Position numbers and translations under genes: made by a program. From Limnochordia bacterium (GTDB lineage Bacteria; Bacillota; Limnochordia; DUMW01), in NCBI GenBank assembly GCA_023230925.1, contig JALNWK010000037.1, positions 1 through 29,121 on the forward strand: a stretch of DNA of 29,121 bases, in the 5' to 3' direction. This document shows, one piece after another, positions 8,285-15,259 of this stretch. The notes beneath the pieces were generated by a model. The model was not told where the DNA came from. It searched no databases and saw nothing but the letters and a program-made list of their open reading frames with translations. The number at the start of each line of letters is the position of its first letter. Position 1 is the first letter of the stretch.

Positions 8285-9504
8285 TACTTTTCCCCTCTTT
8301 TCAAGCATTCTTGCTGCAGTTCTAAGATCAAATCCTGTAACTTAGTTTCCTCCGCTAAGGAATTATATGAAAACAGGATAACACCTGTAGGCTCAGTGTC
8401 TAAGGCTGCCTTAACCAACTGCTTCAACAACCCCGGGTCATCGCCTAATTCGTAGGCACGAACCCCTGCGTATATCTTACCCGTTCCACATGCAACTATG
8501 GCATCCTTAAGTTTATAGTATACATCATCGGGTTGCAGATAGTAAGCCATAGGGACCACAAAATCCACAATGCCTTGTTCTACCCACTCATGCCAATCCT
8601 GAAACTGTATTTCCGACGCCACAGCATAATTTGCCGTTACCGCTGCAGAAACTTGCAGTTGTGGGTTAATCCCTTTAGTCTCGCGGTATACCCGGTGAAC
8701 GATGGTTGAGAGCTGCTCTGTTCTAAAACTATCCCAAAGAATCAGTTGACGATCCGCCGGGTAATGGGGGTCAAAGCGCCGTTTTTCAATAACCACCGGA
8801 TCCACCCCAAACCGTTCTTCATAAAGCTGCCGAACCCGGGGATTAAACCCATATTTATGCCCTGGATAGCGTATATAATCTAGATGCAACCCATCCACAG
8901 TATAGTTTTCCACTATTTCCGTGCACACAGTCACTAGGAAGTCCTGAACCTCCGGTAAGGCCGGATCGAGCATGATCGCCGAAAGCTCCTCGGCAATATC
9001 CAAGACTTCGTAGGTTAGAAGCGATCGGCCAGACACATCGTAGGTAATCCATTCTGGGTGTTTGTTTATCACATGCTCGGGATCCTTTGAACGACTAAGG
9101 AAGGAGCTTGCAGTTAGCATGTTGACCCATGCATGCACAGCAATATCATGTTTCTCCCCTAAGGATACCGCATAGGCTAAGGGGTCAAAGTCCAACACTG
9201 CCCGGGGAAGAATGTTAGAGTTATAGTAGGCTTCGCCTCTACCATTTACCTGCAGCATTAGATCCCGCAGGCCCAACTCTTTGGCTAGGGCGAAAACTTG
9301 GTCGATCTGTTCCTTAGAGGTCATCGCATCCCGGACCACCCACATCCCGCAAATCGGATAGTCCCTGGAGTCCTCCTGTTTCCCAGTGGAATAACTAGCA
9401 ATACCAAGTAAGATTCCTAGGAATAACATGACTAGGATATATATGCAAGTACGCCAAGGCCATTTCGGTCGCTGCACCTGGACTGTCGGAGCAATATCGT
9501 TCAT
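8284..9504 (-). CDS. secreted or membrane-anchored GHL10-type glycoside hydrolase-like protein
   Basis: 406 residues. Residues about 18-38 (CIYILVMLFLGILLGIAS) form a hydrophobic anchor or signal segment with a short cytoplasmic N-terminus. The rest matches the DUF187/GHL10 family, a TIM-barrel related to glycosidases: GMWVVRDAMTSKEQI, DLMLQVNGRGEAYYNS, HAWVNMLTAS, VDGLHLDYIRYPG and VVPMAYYLQPDD. It probably acts outside the cell on a wall or surface polysaccharide; the substrate is unknown. The ATG follows the ispDF TAG directly, with AGAAGGAGA as ribosome site inside ispDF. It sits between ispDF and gltX, which are adjacent in many Firmicutes, so it looks like an insertion into that order. 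Confidence 0.82.
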   Translation of the reverse strand: MNDIAPTVQVQRPKWPWRTCIYILVMLFLGILLGIASYSTGKQEDSRDYPICGMWVVRDAMTSKEQIDQVFALAKELGLRDLMLQVNGRGEAYYNSNILPRAVLDFDPLAYAVSLGEKHDIAVHAWVNMLTASSFLSRSKDPEHVINKHPEWITYDVSGRSLLTYEVLDIAEELSAIMLDPALPEVQDFLVTVCTEIVENYTVDGLHLDYIRYPGHKYGFNPRVRQLYEERFGVDPVVIEKRRFDPHYPADRQLILWDSFRTEQLSTIVHRVYRETKGINPQLQVSAAVTANYAVASEIQFQDWHEWVEQGIVDFVVPMAYYLQPDDVYYKLKDAIVACGTGKIYAGVRAYELGDDPGLLKQLVKAALDTEPTGVILFSYNSLAEETKLQDLILELQQECLKRGEK

Positions 9505-10677
9505 CTAATCTCTCCTTCTAACGGCAACAACAGCATGGGCTACGATACACTGTCCTTCACCAGCCGGCCCCATACCCTCAGTGGTTGTGGCCTTGATATT
9601 CACAAGACCCAGTTCAAGCCCGAGGGTCTTTGCGATTTGCTGTTGCATTTTGGGAATATGGGGGGAAAGACGAGGCTGTTCGGCCACAACTGTGGCATCG
9701 ATATTGCAGAGAACGAAATTCCGTGCCTCAAGTAAGGCGCCTACCCGTTCCAACAATACAAGACTACTGATCCCAGCGTAGGCCTCATCGCTATCTGGAA
9801 AATGGCGTCCAATATCCCCGGCACCCACCGCACCCAACATGGCATCCATAATCGCATGGAGTAGGCAATCGGCATCGGAATGACCCAAAAGCCCTTTGCT
9901 ATAGGGGATACCCACACCACCTAGGACTAATTTACGGCCAGGGACTAACCTGTGGACATCATACCCACATCCTACACGAAACATCGGCCTAGAATCAGCT
10001 AAGTACCCTTCAGCCATTGTCACATCCTCCGGCGTAGTAATCTTAATATTCCTTCTGTTACCCTCGATGAGTTTAACCTTAACGCCAAGGGCTTCCACCA
10101 GTGCACAATCGTCGGTGGCATCGGAACGATCCACAGCATAGGCCTGCTTAATTAAGCCAAGGGAAAACACCTGGGGAGTCTGGACTAATCGTACCCGGGA
10201 CCGGGGTAGGGTATCAGTTACGTATCCCTGGTGATCCACAAGCTTCACCGTATCTTGAACACCGCTACTTAGGGCCGCTGCTTGGAAGTCTTTCGCTGCT
10301 TCAATGACTCTCCTTAGATCCTCCAAGGTCAGCAAAGGCCGTGCCCCATCATGAATCACGACTAAATCCGCCGGATCACCCTTAAGCTGATCAAGGGCCA
10401 ACCGCACTGTCTCGGTACGTGTAGCACCCCCGGGGATAACCGCTGCCACCCGGTCAATCCCGTATTTCTCAATAATCTCCTCTTCGCACAAGAGCAGATC
10501 ACTAGGACGTACAGCCACAATAATCCGGTCGACCAGTCCGCTGGTACTTAGTGTCATTAGGGTTCGGGCTAGTACTGGAATTCCTCGAAGTTCAATGTAT
10601 TGCTTGGTAGGATAACTAATTGGGCCCATCCTACTACCGCAGCCGGCTGCAGGAACAATACAGAATGTGTTTGACAT
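9505..10677 (-). CDS. ispDF: bifunctional IspD/IspF enzyme of the MEP isoprenoid pathway
   Basis: 390 residues in two parts. Residues 1 to about 228 are IspD (2-C-methyl-D-erythritol 4-phosphate cytidylyltransferase): PAAGCGSRMG, TKQYIELRGIPVL, VIHDGARPL and TTPEDVTMAE. Residues about 232-390 are IspF (2,4-cyclodiphosphate synthase): GCGYDVHRL with the metal-binding Asp and His, GHSDADCLLHAIMDAMLGA, GDIGRHFPDSD and TTTEGMGPAGEG. The domains are joined by a short linker with no stop. The product carries out two non-consecutive MEP steps; IspE between them is not in the window. GGAGGG eight bases upstream supports the ATG at 10677. A terminator-like hairpin lies upstream, after yacL. Confidence 0.95.
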   Translation of the reverse strand: MSNTFCIVPAAGCGSRMGPISYPTKQYIELRGIPVLARTLMTLSTSGLVDRIIVAVRPSDLLLCEEEIIEKYGIDRVAAVIPGGATRTETVRLALDQLKGDPADLVVIHDGARPLLTLEDLRRVIEAAKDFQAAALSSGVQDTVKLVDHQGYVTDTLPRSRVRLVQTPQVFSLGLIKQAYAVDRSDATDDCALVEALGVKVKLIEGNRRNIKITTPEDVTMAEGYLADSRPMFRVGCGYDVHRLVPGRKLVLGGVGIPYSKGLLGHSDADCLLHAIMDAMLGAVGAGDIGRHFPDSDEAYAGISSLVLLERVGALLEARNFVLCNIDATVVAEQPRLSPHIPKMQQQIAKTLGLELGLVNIKATTTEGMGPAGEGQCIVAHAVVAVRRRD

Positions 10678-10700
10678 CTAAAACCCTCCAAGAGGCAATC

Positions 10701-10736
10701 AAAAAAGGACTTCGCCACAAAAAGACGAAATCCTTT
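10701..10736 (-). terminator. terminator-like hairpin between yacL and ispDF
   Basis: On the minus strand an 11-bp stem with one G-T pair (10736-10726 with 10714-10704) is followed by TTTTTTGAT. It lies 24 bases after yacL and only about 25 bases before ispDF, leaving little room for a separate promoter, so it probably attenuates rather than fully stops transcription. Confidence 0.75.
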
Positions 10737-10759
10737 GCAGGCTGAATGGTAGCGGTTCG

Positions 10760-11851
10760 CTAGAGTGCCCGCTCCATTGCCTTTGGTTTGGCAAAAATCA
10801 TGCGACCTGCAGCAGTCTGCAGGACACTAGTAACCATAACCTCGATCTCCTCACCAATATGCTTTCGTCCGCTATCAACCACAATCATAGTACCGTCGTC
10901 TAAGTAAGCAACACCCTGTCCTTGCTCTTTACCATCCTTGATCACTTGCACAAGCATCTCTTCCCCTGGTAAAACCACAGGTTTCACCGCGTTAGCCAGT
11001 TCATTTATGTTCAGCACCGCAACGCCCTGCAGTTCGGCCACCTTGTTGAGATTGTAATCATTCGTCAACACTGTTCCGCCGTAGTCCTTCGCCAGCCTTA
11101 CTAGTTTGGAATCCACATCCTGTCCATCGGGATAGTCCTTATCCACAATTTCAATGGGAATGACTGACTCCTTTTGAATCCTGTTTAGGATGTCAAGACC
11201 TCTCCGACCCCGGTTCCGTTTGAGCGAATCAGGAGAGTCTGCAATATGCTGTAGTTCCTCTAAGACAAAATGAGGGATGATCAGGGTCCCTTCAATAAAA
11301 CCAGTCTTAGAAATATCGGCGATCCTGCCGTCGATGATAACACTAGTGTCCAGAAATTTATAACTAGTTGATAGTTCGGAAACAGCTCCCGGATTGCTGA
11401 CTTCGGCCTTGGCCTCCTCTAGACGAAGCAGACTGAACAGCTCATCCTTTTTCTTAACCGCCGTATGAGCCCCCACATAACCACCAAACAACACGGCAAA
11501 TAGGCGGATATAGCTGACCACCAAGCCTGCGGGAAAGGGCATGGTGGCTAGAATTACAATCAAAAGCCCCAAGACCAATCCGATCACTCCAGCAAACATC
11601 TCGGTAATCGGCGTATTCTGAAGAGCATTGGTAATATTAACAACGGTTCTTTGCAGTACCCGAAAGGCAAAGGGCGCGATCAAAATACCCAGGGATAAAC
11701 CTAAGATCATCCCAAGAACACCAACCCAGTTATCCAAGACCCCGAGGGAATCAGACGATGTTAGAAGTCTCTGTAGGCTGGGGGAGATACTGTTATGACC
11801 GATAATAACACCCACGATCCCGCACGTTAATCGAAAAAGCTTCTCTTTCAC
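10760..11851 (-). CDS. yacL: membrane PIN/TRAM-domain protein (YacL family)
   Basis: 363 residues. About four hydrophobic segments occupy residues 1-125, for example MILGLSLGILIAPFAF and FAGVIGLVLGLLIVILA. A PIN nuclease-like domain follows at about 160-285, with acidic residues in FLDTSVIIDGR, LEELQHIAD, DVDSKLV and TNDYN as expected for metal binding, then a TRAM RNA-binding domain at about 290-350 (GKEQGQGVAYLDDGTMIVVD). The family is predicted to act on RNA at the membrane; its target is not established. I start at the GTG at 11851 because GGAGGT lies 9 bases upstream, inside the longer ORF whose ATG at 11869 overlaps that site. Position after carD is conserved in clostridial relatives. 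Confidence 0.9.
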   Translation of the reverse strand: MKEKLFRLTCGIVGVIIGHNSISPSLQRLLTSSDSLGVLDNWVGVLGMILGLSLGILIAPFAFRVLQRTVVNITNALQNTPITEMFAGVIGLVLGLLIVILATMPFPAGLVVSYIRLFAVLFGGYVGAHTAVKKKDELFSLLRLEEAKAEVSNPGAVSELSTSYKFLDTSVIIDGRIADISKTGFIEGTLIIPHFVLEELQHIADSPDSLKRNRGRRGLDILNRIQKESVIPIEIVDKDYPDGQDVDSKLVRLAKDYGGTVLTNDYNLNKVAELQGVAVLNINELANAVKPVVLPGEEMLVQVIKDGKEQGQGVAYLDDGTMIVVDSGRKHIGEEIEVMVTSVLQTAAGRMIFAKPKAMERAL

Positions 11852-11885
11852 TACATATTCACCTCCCATATATAGATTAAAGTGA

Positions 11886-11930
11886 CAGGATCAGTATGCA
11901 CACTTTCAGGTAGTTATATCCAGGATCAGT
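11886..11930. repeat. two direct copies of CAGGATCAGT upstream of yacL
   Basis: CAGGATCAGT occurs at 11886-11895 and again at 11921-11930, start-to-start 35 bases, inside the 163-base gap between carD and yacL. The spacing is close to three and a third helical turns. A weak minus-strand -10-like TATAAC lies between them. The sites might bind a regulator, but nothing else supports it. Confidence 0.4.
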
Positions 11931-12014
11931 GCAGAAAGTAATAACACTAAACATAGATCTTAGCTATAGATGAAAAGAAAGGTATGAAATGGATAATAGC
12001 ATCAAGGATGAATT

Positions 12015-12509
12015 CTACTGGTCAAGTTGCTCAACACCAAGGGTTTGGTCTAGGAGTGTTTTGACTCTTTCCTCTGTATACCCTGTGGCCAGTATTAACT
12101 CACTTCCCAAGATTTTCCGTGCTTGATCTAAACACTTTTGTTCTCTACCGGAAAGGCCCTCGTTTTGTTCTCGCGCTGATAGATCACGCACGACTTCTGC
12201 CACTTTATACGGACTGCCGCTTTTGAGTTTTTCCATATTAAGCCTGAACCGAGTATTCCAGTTCTTCACAATCTTGCTCCGATCACCCTCCAGAATAGTC
12301 AGCACCCTTTGTACCCCTGCAGGATCGACAACATCCCTTAGCCTTGTGTCCTCGGCACGCTCAACTGGGATCATCATCCTCAGATCGCCAAACGGCAGAT
12401 GTATCACATAGTACATTTCGGTTTCACCCAAAACCTCATGTTCCTCAATTGCTTCAATAATCCCCGCCCCGTACATAGGATACACTACCTTATCGCCAAC
12501 TTGAAACAT
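12015..12509 (-). CDS. carD: CarD/CdnL-family RNA polymerase-binding regulator
   Basis: 164 residues. The N-terminal RNA-polymerase-interacting (Tudor-like) domain is seen in MFQVGDKVVYPMYGAGIIE and YYVIHLPFGDLRMMIPVE; the C-terminal half is helical (NWNTRFRLNMEKLKSG, AEVVRDLSAREQ). The family binds the RNA polymerase beta subunit and stabilises open promoter complexes, notably at rRNA promoters. Length is usual. GAAAGGTGGG precedes the ATG by about 11 bases. A 77-base gap separates it from disA and a 163-base gap from yacL, so it may have its own promoter, though I saw no convincing one. Confidence 0.92.
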   Translation of the reverse strand: MFQVGDKVVYPMYGAGIIEAIEEHEVLGETEMYYVIHLPFGDLRMMIPVERAEDTRLRDVVDPAGVQRVLTILEGDRSKIVKNWNTRFRLNMEKLKSGSPYKVAEVVRDLSAREQNEGLSGREQKCLDQARKILGSELILATGYTEERVKTLLDQTLGVEQLDQ

Positions 12510-12586
12510 TATTCGGTTTTCCCACCTTTCACGTCCGCCAATCCTATGAACATTCTATGCAATTGATGGCGGTACGGTCCTTCAAT

Positions 12587-13660
12587 TTACAGCTGCCGGT
12601 CGATTAAGACTTGGTCCTTCATCTTTCTTAAGCCTTCTTTAATCGCCTTCGCCCTCACCTCACCAATACCCTCAACATCATCAAGTTCAGTAATGTCAGC
12701 TTCCATAACCTTAGGTAAGTAACCAAAATGCTGGATAAGGTTCTCGATAACTGGCATAGGTAAACGGGGTATCTTGCTCAGTGTACGATAGCCCCGGGGA
12801 GTGACTTGTTTGTCTAAAATATCCATTGCGGAAGAGTAACCCAAGGCCCGGGCAAGGGTACTTGCTTCTAGTAAGTCTTCGGAATCCCAAGTCATTAACT
12901 CTTCCCAGATCTTCTCCGCTTCTTCCTTAGCCTGACTGTAATCCTTGGCCACCAGCAGTCCTTGCCCATCGATACCTACCATTAGTTCCTCCTGCTGCAT
13001 AGCCACCAGACGTCCTTCTATCCCCAATTCATATATATGCAGCTCGATCTCTTCCATGATGCGACAGACCATTTGGGCTCGCTGCAAAACTGTAACTACA
13101 TCAAATAACGTGACCCGATCCTCAAACTCCAAAGCGCTAAGGTTGATCAGTGCCTGTTGAAGAACACTCTTATACTTCTCTAAAGTCTCAAGGGCTTGGT
13201 TTGCTTTGGTCAAAACAACACCAATATCTCGGACCACATACTTAAGGCTCCCCTGGTAAATGGTAATCACGTTCCGCCGCTGGGAGATACAGATCACGAT
13301 ACGACCAGTCTGCCTTGCCACCCTTTCCGCGGTCCGATGTCTTGCTCCAGTCTCCAAGGTTGGTATAAGGGGATCCGGAGTCAGTTGGGTATTTGCTAGC
13401 AAGATCCTGCTAGTATCCTCGCTGAGCACAATGGCGCCATCCATCTTGGCTAGCTCATATAACGCCGATGGATGCATATCCGCATTAATCTGGAATCCGC
13501 CGTTGGTTAGGCCCATGACCTCTTCTGAATCACCCACTACAATTAGGCCACCAGTCCTGGCACGCAGGATATTTTCCAAGGCCTCATACAACGGAGTGCC
13601 CGGTGACATTAGTCTTAGAATATCCTTCAGCCTTTCCTTGCTGGTTGTCTCCTCTGCCAT
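12587..13660 (-). CDS. disA: DNA-integrity-scanning diadenylate cyclase DisA
   Basis: 357 residues. The N-terminal DAC domain converts two ATP to cyclic di-AMP and carries the catalytic DGA in MDGAIVLSED (about residue 74) and the RHR motif in TGARHRTAER (about 106). The C-terminus has helix-hairpin-helix DNA-binding segments (DVEGIGEVRAKAIKEGL). DisA monitors branched DNA and signals through c-di-AMP, and RadA, encoded just upstream, is its known modulator. I start at the ATG at 13660, because GGGGAGG lies nine bases upstream; the longer ORF from 13678 would have that site inside it. The gap to the radA stop is 18 bases, so the two are co-transcribed. Confidence 0.95.
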   Translation of the reverse strand: MAEETTSKERLKDILRLMSPGTPLYEALENILRARTGGLIVVGDSEEVMGLTNGGFQINADMHPSALYELAKMDGAIVLSEDTSRILLANTQLTPDPLIPTLETGARHRTAERVARQTGRIVICISQRRNVITIYQGSLKYVVRDIGVVLTKANQALETLEKYKSVLQQALINLSALEFEDRVTLFDVVTVLQRAQMVCRIMEEIELHIYELGIEGRLVAMQQEELMVGIDGQGLLVAKDYSQAKEEAEKIWEELMTWDSEDLLEASTLARALGYSSAMDILDKQVTPRGYRTLSKIPRLPMPVIENLIQHFGYLPKVMEADITELDDVEGIGEVRAKAIKEGLRKMKDQVLIDRQL

Positions 13661-13678
13661 AAGTCCATGCCTCCCCAT

Positions 13679-15034
13679 CTATTCACTAAAGGCGGCCTTC
13701 AGAGCTTCTTTTAACGTACTAGCTGGGCGCATCTCAATATCCCAGCGTCCCGGATTTAGCTCCTTGTGATTCGCTGCGGGGAGGACACAGCGTCTAAAAC
13801 CCAGATCCGTTGATTCCTGTAGACGACGCTCAATATGACCTACGGGCCGCACCTCACCTGTAAGACCTACCTCACCTATGATCACTATATCGGGATTTAC
13901 CGGAATATCATTCAGGCTTGAAGTCACCGCCACTGCAATTGCCAAATCCATCGCGGGCTCCTCCACCCGCAACCCACCGGCGACATTCAAATACACATCA
14001 TAGTTAGCAAGCTTGAAGCCTTGGCGTTTTTCTAACACCGCAAGGACGATAGAGGCTCTATTATAGTTCAACCCAGTAGCAAGGCGACGGGGCGTACCAC
14101 CGTACAATGAAGGAGCAACAAGGGCCTGCAACTCAACAAGGAGACTACGGCTTCCTTCCATGCTTGGAGCAACAACTGAACCTGCAACCCCCAAAGGACG
14201 TTCAGCCAGAAAAATGCAGGAAGGATTCAATACTGTCTTTAGACCTTCCTGCTTCATTTCGAATACACCCACCTCATTGGTCGAGCCAAATCGGTTCTTT
14301 ACCGCACGGAGGATACGGAAATTCGTATGAGCCTCTCCGTCAAAATATAACACGCAATCAACAGCGTGTTCTAAAACCTTCGGGCCGGCCAAGGAACCAC
14401 TCTTAGTAATATGGCCTACGATGATCAGCGGTACATTGGCTGTCTTTGCCCATGCAATTAGCGCATTGGCTGTCTTTTGTACTTGACCAACACTACCGGG
14501 ATAACCACTTGCTTCAGCGTGATGCATAGTCTGAATCGAATCAATAATGACCAGCAAGGGATCACTATCTCCCAGCTCCTCGATGATGCCTAATACATCA
14601 GTTGCGGTAAGCACCAGAAGATTGTCAACTCTAGCATTTAGCCGTACAGCCCGATGGTAAATTTGTTCCGCCGACTCCTCACCGGATACATAAACCACTG
14701 GGCCCCCTTTGGCCACAGATGCCGCTGCTTGTAATAACAAGGTTGATTTGCCAATCCCCGGTTGTCCCCCCACAAGCACCACCGCACCGGGCAGGAGACC
14801 ACCACCGACTACCCGATCAAGCTCATCGATCCCTAAGGATAGCTTTTGGCGCTGATCCTTCGCAACACGGGTAATCGGCACTGTCTGACAGACTATTCTA
14901 CTTTTTTGTGGATGCTCTTCCTTCTGCTGAACCAGAGAATCCCACTGTCCACAACTGCTACAGCGACCCATCCATCCTAGTGATTCGTAACCGCAGGCCT
15001 GACAAACATACCTGACACCCTTGCTCTTGCCCAT
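13679..15034 (-). CDS. radA: DNA repair protein RadA (branch-migration ATPase)
   Basis: 451 residues. An N-terminal zinc finger uses C11, C14, C25 and C28 (YVCQACGYESLGWMGRCSSC). A RecA-like core follows with Walker A GGQPGIGKST near 95, the RadA-specific KNRFGSTNEVG near 250, and a C-terminal Lon-protease-like domain without an active site. It processes recombination intermediates. The ribosome site before the ATG is only a modest AGAGG, and overlaps the stop of a five-codon leader ORF. An extended -10 promoter is visible about 45 bases upstream, so radA-disA can be transcribed apart from clpC. Confidence 0.96.
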   Translation of the reverse strand: MGKSKGVRYVCQACGYESLGWMGRCSSCGQWDSLVQQKEEHPQKSRIVCQTVPITRVAKDQRQKLSLGIDELDRVVGGGLLPGAVVLVGGQPGIGKSTLLLQAAASVAKGGPVVYVSGEESAEQIYHRAVRLNARVDNLLVLTATDVLGIIEELGDSDPLLVIIDSIQTMHHAEASGYPGSVGQVQKTANALIAWAKTANVPLIIVGHITKSGSLAGPKVLEHAVDCVLYFDGEAHTNFRILRAVKNRFGSTNEVGVFEMKQEGLKTVLNPSCIFLAERPLGVAGSVVAPSMEGSRSLLVELQALVAPSLYGGTPRRLATGLNYNRASIVLAVLEKRQGFKLANYDVYLNVAGGLRVEEPAMDLAIAVAVTSSLNDIPVNPDIVIIGEVGLTGEVRPVGHIERRLQESTDLGFRRCVLPAANHKELNPGRWDIEMRPASTLKEALKAAFSE

Positions 15035-15044
15035 GCTAACGCCT

Positions 15045-15062
15045 CTAACTATCGATATTCAT
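15045..15062 (-). CDS. possible five-codon leader peptide (MNIDS) upstream of radA
   Basis: An ATG at 15062 has a perfect GGAGG (15072-15068) five bases upstream, a better site than radA itself. It encodes M-N-I-D-S and stops at 15047-15045, only ten bases before the radA ATG and in a different frame. Its stop overlaps the TTAGAGG that serves radA. Translation of it could control ribosome access to radA. It could equally be a chance short ORF. Confidence 0.35.
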   Translation of the reverse strand: MNIDS

Positions 15063-15079
15063 GCCAACCTCCACTAATA

Positions 15080-15108
15080 ATTATAGCATTAGCCATAGCC
15101 CAGCACAA
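15080..15108 (-). promoter_or_regulatory. extended -10 promoter for radA-disA
   Basis: On the minus strand TGCTATAAT gives a consensus -10 (15085-15080) with the TGn extension; TTGTGC at 15108-15103, 17 bases upstream, is a partial -35. Transcription would start near 15074, just before the leader-peptide ribosome site, giving a very short 5' leader. Confidence 0.6.
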
Positions 15109-15223
15109 GCAAGTCAAAGGACCCATAAAAACCATCAAGCCCCTCATTTAGCGAAAGCAGCTAGGACTTCAGTCTTTTTCCTTACTGAATTGTATACGTA
15201 ATTAACAACTCTTGTTCGTAGCG

Positions 15224-15252
15224 GTAAGGGGGCAAACAACTCACCCCCTTAC
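15224..15252 (-). terminator. hairpin after clpC, without a T-tract
   Basis: Perfect 9-bp stem GTAAGGGGG / CCCCCTTAC with an 11-base loop, starting eight bases after the clpC stop. No run of T follows on either strand, so it may be a 3'-end stabiliser or a leaky terminator that allows some readthrough into radA. Confidence 0.5.
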
Positions 15253-15259
15253 TTGACAA

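Noticed and set aside
13260..13769. 169-codon plus-strand ORF
   Set aside because: Antisense to disA and the end of radA; serine-rich low-complexity translation typical of a shadow frame.
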